A stretch of 64,000 bases of DNA from Streptomyces avidinii (GTDB lineage: Bacteria > Actinomycetota > Actinomycetes > Streptomycetales > Streptomycetaceae). The DNA lies in the NCBI RefSeq assembly GCF_014650695.1, contig NZ_BMVL01000015.1:128396-192395 (forward strand), in the 5' to 3' direction. Below, one piece after another: positions 60,789 to 64,000 of this stretch. The position numbers were made by a program, and so were the translations under genes. The notes below the pieces were generated by a model that worked only from the letters and a program-made list of their open reading frames with translations, made no database searches and was not told the origin of the DNA. Each line of letters opens with the position of its first letter. Position 1 is the first letter of the stretch.

Positions 60789-62094
60789 CCTCCGGCTCCC
60801 CACCCGGCTGGGCCTGATCGCCTCCGCCCACCTCGCCGTCGTAGCCATGGCGTCCGCGGCACATGCCGCTCCCACGCCGACTCCCACGCCTCAGGGGACC
60901 ACGGACCCCTGCGCCCTGCTCGACGGACCCTCCAAGCAGTACTGCCAGAGCGGCACGGGCACGTCCGGCGGCACCCCCCAAACAGGCCTGGCACCCAGCG
61001 ACGGCGGAGACGCCCTCAACCCCCTCGCCTCCCTAGCCCGCGGCTGCGCCGACGCCGCATCCTGGATCGTCACCAAGCTCAGCGAAGCGGTCAAGGGCTC
61101 GGCCGAGGTCGACTTCACCAACCCCGCCTTCCTCAAGCAGTACGCCGTCGTCTTCGCCGCCTCCACCATCCTCACCCTCGTCCTCTGGCTCTTCGCCGTC
61201 GCCAAGCGAGCCGTCCGCGGCGTCCCCCTCACCACCGCCATGTCCGAAGCCATCGGCTTCCTCTGGCTCACCGTCCTCGCCTCCGCCTTCACCCCCCTCA
61301 TCCTCTACACCGTCGTCTCCGCCACCGACGGCGTCACCGAGGTCATCGCCTCCGCCGCCGGCGGACAGACCGACGTCTTCTTCGGCTCCTTCTCCGAAGC
61401 CCTCAAGAAGGGCGACGACATCGGCGGCGGCCCGATCATGCTGATCGTCGTCGCACTCGTCACCGTCCTCGCCGCCGGCGTGCTCTACCTGGAGCTGTTC
61501 ATCCGGGCCGCCCTCCTCTACGTCGGCGCCCTCCTCGGCGTCGTCGTCTACTCCGGGCTCGTCGACCGCAACCTCTGGGGCCACGTCCGCCGCTGGGCCG
61601 GCATCATGATCGCCGTCATCCTCGTGAAGCCGGTCATCGTCATCGTCCTCGGCCTCGCCGGCGCCCTGACCGGCGAAAAGGGCCCCAACGCCTTCTCCGC
61701 CGTCGTCACCGGCCTCGCGATCATCCTCCTGGCGATCTTCGCCTCCGCGATGATCTACCGCTTCGTCCCCGGCTTCGGCGACGAGATCGCCTCCGCCCGC
61801 GCGGGCCGCAGCAAGGCCACCGACGGCGCCCAGGCAGCCGCCGTCATCAGCTCCCCGGCCTCCCTCGTCTCACAGGGCATCAAGACCCACAGCAGCCGCG
61901 GCGCCCACCGCGGAGGCGACGGCGGCGGCAGCAACAGCGCGCCCCGCCCCGCCAACCCCCTCTCCGGAGGCGTGGCCGCCCACAGCAGCCGACCCACCTC
62001 CGGCGGCGGGGCCGGCGGCGGATCTGTCCCCTCCGCCGCACCCCCGCCCCGCACGAGCTCGAGCACGAGGAACACAGGAGGTGACGGGCGTTGA
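60778..62094 (+). CDS. cmdD: Polytopic VirB6/TrbL-like protein, T4SS-like operon
   Basis: 438-residue membrane protein: signal or first helix (LGLIASAHLAVVAMASAAHA), then about six helices between 115 and 330, then a long Gly/Ser/Arg-rich cytoplasmic tail (about 345-438). Fits the inner-membrane VirB6/TrbL channel component. Start overlaps the previous gene by 11 nt; its stop (TGA) overlaps the next start (TTGA). Confidence 0.78.
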   Translation: MPASLRLPTRLGLIASAHLAVVAMASAAHAAPTPTPTPQGTTDPCALLDGPSKQYCQSGTGTSGGTPQTGLAPSDGGDALNPLASLARGCADAASWIVTKLSEAVKGSAEVDFTNPAFLKQYAVVFAASTILTLVLWLFAVAKRAVRGVPLTTAMSEAIGFLWLTVLASAFTPLILYTVVSATDGVTEVIASAAGGQTDVFFGSFSEALKKGDDIGGGPIMLIVVALVTVLAAGVLYLELFIRAALLYVGALLGVVVYSGLVDRNLWGHVRRWAGIMIAVILVKPVIVIVLGLAGALTGEKGPNAFSAVVTGLAIILLAIFASAMIYRFVPGFGDEIASARAGRSKATDGAQAAAVISSPASLVSQGIKTHSSRGAHRGGDGGGSNSAPRPANPLSGGVAAHSSRPTSGGGAGGGSVPSAAPPPRTSSSTRNTGGDGR

Positions 62095-63653
62095 CGACCC
62101 AGTCCCACCAGATGCACCCGGTCGCGCCCCGCCGCACGTATCTCATCGGCCGCGCCCGGCCGAACGCGATCGTCGGCAAGAACCGCGAGACCGGCGAGAT
62201 CGCCCTGATCATCGCCGGGGCGTTCTTCGGCATGATGAGCGGACTGCTCGTCCCCGACCTCACCCTGCGCATCGTCAGCCTCGCCGGCTTCCCCATGCTC
62301 GCGCTCGCCGCCGTGTACGTCCCGTACAAGGGCCGCACCTTCTACCGCTGGTTCGAGATCAGCCGCAGCTACAAGAGGACCCTGCGCCGCGGTACGACGT
62401 ACCGCTCCGGCGCCATGGAAGCCGGCATCCGCGGCTCCGACGGCCGCGAGGTCGAGGTCGGCCCGCCCCCCGGCATCGGCCGCATCAACTGGCTCGCCGC
62501 CCCCTTCGGCCCCGACGAGATCGCCGTCCTCCTGCACGCCGACCGCCGCACCGTCACCGCCGCCATCGAGATCGAGGGCCCAGGCGTCGGCCTGCGCGAC
62601 AGCGAGGACCAGGAGGCCCTCGTCGACCGCTTCGGCACCCTCCTCAAGCACGTGGCCAACGGCGACGGCTTCGTCACCCGCCTCCAAATGCTCGCCCGCA
62701 CCCTCCCCGCCGACCCCGACGCGCACGCCAAGGACGTGGCCCAGCGCGGCGACACCCAGTCCCCCGGCTGGCTCCGCGACTCCTACGACCAACTCCAGTC
62801 GATGGTGTCCACCTCCTCCGAGCAGCACCGCGCCTACCTCGTCGCCTGCATGCACTACACGCGCGAACTCGCCGCCGAGGCCAACGCCATCGCCCGCGCC
62901 GGCACCCCCCACAAGGGCCGCAAACTCGACCGCGACGCCGGCCTCGCCATCGTCATGGCCCGCGAGCTCACCGACATCTGTGCCCGCCTCGCCGAGGCCG
63001 ACATCCGCGTCCGCCAGCCGCTCGGCCAGGGCCGCCTCTCCTCCCTCGTGCACTCCATGTACGACCCGGACCACCCCATCGACCACATCCAGGCCATGAC
63101 CAAGCGCAACGCCTGGCCGGCCGAGCTCGACGCGGTCGAGCCCACCTTTCTCCAGGCCAAGACCCGCGAGTCCTCCACCCGCGCCCCCTGGTGCCACGCC
63201 ACCGCCTGGGTCAAGGAGTGGCCGATGACTCCCGTCGGCGTCAACTTCCTCGCGCCGCTGCTCGTCCACACGCCCGACGTGATCCGCACGGTCGCCGTCA
63301 CCATGGACCTGGAGCCCACCGAGGTGGCCATCGAGCGCATGCTCACCGAGAAGACCAACGACGAGGCCGACGCCTCCCGCGCCGCCAAGATGAACCGGAC
63401 CGTCGACCCCCGCGACATCGCCGCTCACGGCCGACTCGACCAAAGAGGTGAAGATCTCGCCAGCGGTGCGGCGGGAGTCAACCTCGTCGGGTACATCACG
63501 GTGTCCTCGCGTTCGCCGGAGGCCCTCGCCCGCGACAAGCGGACGATCCGCGCCTCCGCCGGCAAGTCCTACCTGAAGCTGGAATGGTGCGACCGCGAGC
63601 ACCACCGCGCCTTCGTCAACACCTTGCCGTTCGCCACCGGCATCCGACGCTAG
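62091..63653 (+). CDS. cmdC: SCO6880-type VirB3/VirB4-N-like protein, T4SS-like operon
   Basis: 520-residue protein. Two membrane helices near the N-terminus (EIALIIAGAFFGMMSGLLVP and IVSLAGFPMLALAAVYVPY) are followed by a large cytoplasmic domain resembling the N-terminal domain of VirB4-type proteins (SCO6880 family). There is no Walker motif, so it is not the ATPase itself. TTG start at 62091, behind AGGAGGTGACGGGCG. It is 19 bp from the ATPase gene. Confidence 0.8.
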   Translation: MTTQSHQMHPVAPRRTYLIGRARPNAIVGKNRETGEIALIIAGAFFGMMSGLLVPDLTLRIVSLAGFPMLALAAVYVPYKGRTFYRWFEISRSYKRTLRRGTTYRSGAMEAGIRGSDGREVEVGPPPGIGRINWLAAPFGPDEIAVLLHADRRTVTAAIEIEGPGVGLRDSEDQEALVDRFGTLLKHVANGDGFVTRLQMLARTLPADPDAHAKDVAQRGDTQSPGWLRDSYDQLQSMVSTSSEQHRAYLVACMHYTRELAAEANAIARAGTPHKGRKLDRDAGLAIVMARELTDICARLAEADIRVRQPLGQGRLSSLVHSMYDPDHPIDHIQAMTKRNAWPAELDAVEPTFLQAKTRESSTRAPWCHATAWVKEWPMTPVGVNFLAPLLVHTPDVIRTVAVTMDLEPTEVAIERMLTEKTNDEADASRAAKMNRTVDPRDIAAHGRLDQRGEDLASGAAGVNLVGYITVSSRSPEALARDKRTIRASAGKSYLKLEWCDREHHRAFVNTLPFATGIRR

Positions 63654-63672
63654 CTGGAGGGAAGTGCCGCCC

Positions 63673-64000
63673 ATGCGAGATCCCATGTCCGCCCTGACGG
63701 ACGCCTTCACCAGCTTCCTCTTCGGCAAAGTCGAAACCACGCGCCTGCCCGTCCGCACCTCCACCGGGCAGGCGCAAGCCGTCTACCTGCCCACCGCCGC
63801 CCCCGGACTCGGCGACTCCGGCGTCATCATCGGCCGCGAGGTCTACAGCGGCAAGGGCTACATCTACGACCCCTTCCAGCTGTACGGACAGCAGCTCCCG
63901 GCCCCCCACTGGCTGGTCCTCGGCGAATCCGGAAACGGCAAGTCCGCCCTGGAGAAGACCTACGTACTGCGCCAGCTCCGCTTCAAGGACCGCCAGGTCG
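63673..64000 (+). CDS. cmdB: VirB4-like ATPase, N-terminal part (cut by window edge)
   Basis: The first 109 residues of an ATP-binding protein, open to the end of the window. The start (MRDPMSALTD) follows GGAGGGAAGTG. A Walker A motif GESGNGKSALEK is present about residues 84-95. It is the presumed motor of the T4SS-like operon (VirB4/TraB type). The rest lies beyond 64000. Confidence 0.82.
   Translation, partial: MRDPMSALTDAFTSFLFGKVETTRLPVRTSTGQAQAVYLPTAAPGLGDSGVIIGREVYSGKGYIYDPFQLYGQQLPAPHWLVLGESGNGKSALEKTYVLRQLRFKDRQV

Overview
The window reads as core chromosome of a Streptomyces species. It has very high GC, GTG and TTG starts, and dense single-copy genes. Several genes are recognisable Streptomyces or actinomycete markers: phoRP/phoU, the mycothiol genes mshA and mshD, nur, the c-di-GMP-binding anti-sigma factor rsiG, glnR, pstSCAB, csoR and a cmd-type membrane cluster. 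I see no rRNA, tRNA, CRISPR array, insertion sequence or prophage.

Layout. 0-3.2 kb: phoP and phoR face away from phoU across a PHO-box region, followed by a tiny Cys-rich protein gene. 3.3-9.8 kb: gpmA, an MFS exporter, the mshA/YbjN pair, a methyltransferase and a secreted NlpC/P60 hydrolase. 10-19.2 kb: a receiver-PP2C phosphatase, an XRE regulator with an HBHA-like protein, an Eis-type acetyltransferase, rsiG, dtd, ygfZ, nur, a nitrobindin-like protein and a 33-residue membrane peptide. 19.3-26.6 kb: a translationally coupled three-gene membrane-protein operon, DUF3099, the cysA/sseC sulfur pair behind a Cys-containing leader peptide, an LmeA-like protein, a repeat-rich membrane protein and a MoaD-like protein. 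27-38.2 kb: glnR, a LacI regulator, a MerR/beta-clamp fusion, a trypsin-like protease with a two-component system, a PI-PLC, a TetR/hydrolase pair with a perfect operator, and a secreted 5'-nucleotidase. 38.3-49.5 kb: mshD, ppk with a CHAD gene, pstSCAB behind a PHO box, a DUF47/Pit phosphate importer pair, and csoR. 49.6-59.2 kb: small and hypothetical genes, a PAP2 phosphatase, a transglycosylase/NlpC hydrolase, a Ser/Thr kinase, a thioesterase, a LysE exporter, a pentapeptide-repeat protein and a YunG/hydrolase fusion. 59.5-64 kb: a tightly packed operon resembling a type IV secretion core (cmdF-E-D-C-B order), cut by the window edge.

How the genes work together. Phosphate supply dominates. 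PhoR/PhoP sense phosphate starvation and PhoU restrains them. PHO-box direct repeats of 11 nt are visible in front of both phoU/phoRP and pstS. Polyphosphate kinase plus a CHAD polyphosphate-binding protein, the high-affinity Pst importer, the low-affinity Pit importer and a secreted nucleotidase cover uptake, storage and scavenging. Nitrogen control (glnR), sulfur (cysA/sseC), copper (csoR), nickel (nur), thiol redox (mshA, mshD) and development (rsiG) regulators are interspersed.

Most novel-looking items: the T4SS-like operon, the MerR/beta-clamp fusion with an internal ribosome-binding site, the three-gene single-pass membrane operon, the 49-residue Cys-rich protein, a hairpin upstream of glnR, and a family of dispersed and tandem GC-rich repeats. 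Gene names and S. coelicolor parallels are from memory of the families, not from a search.
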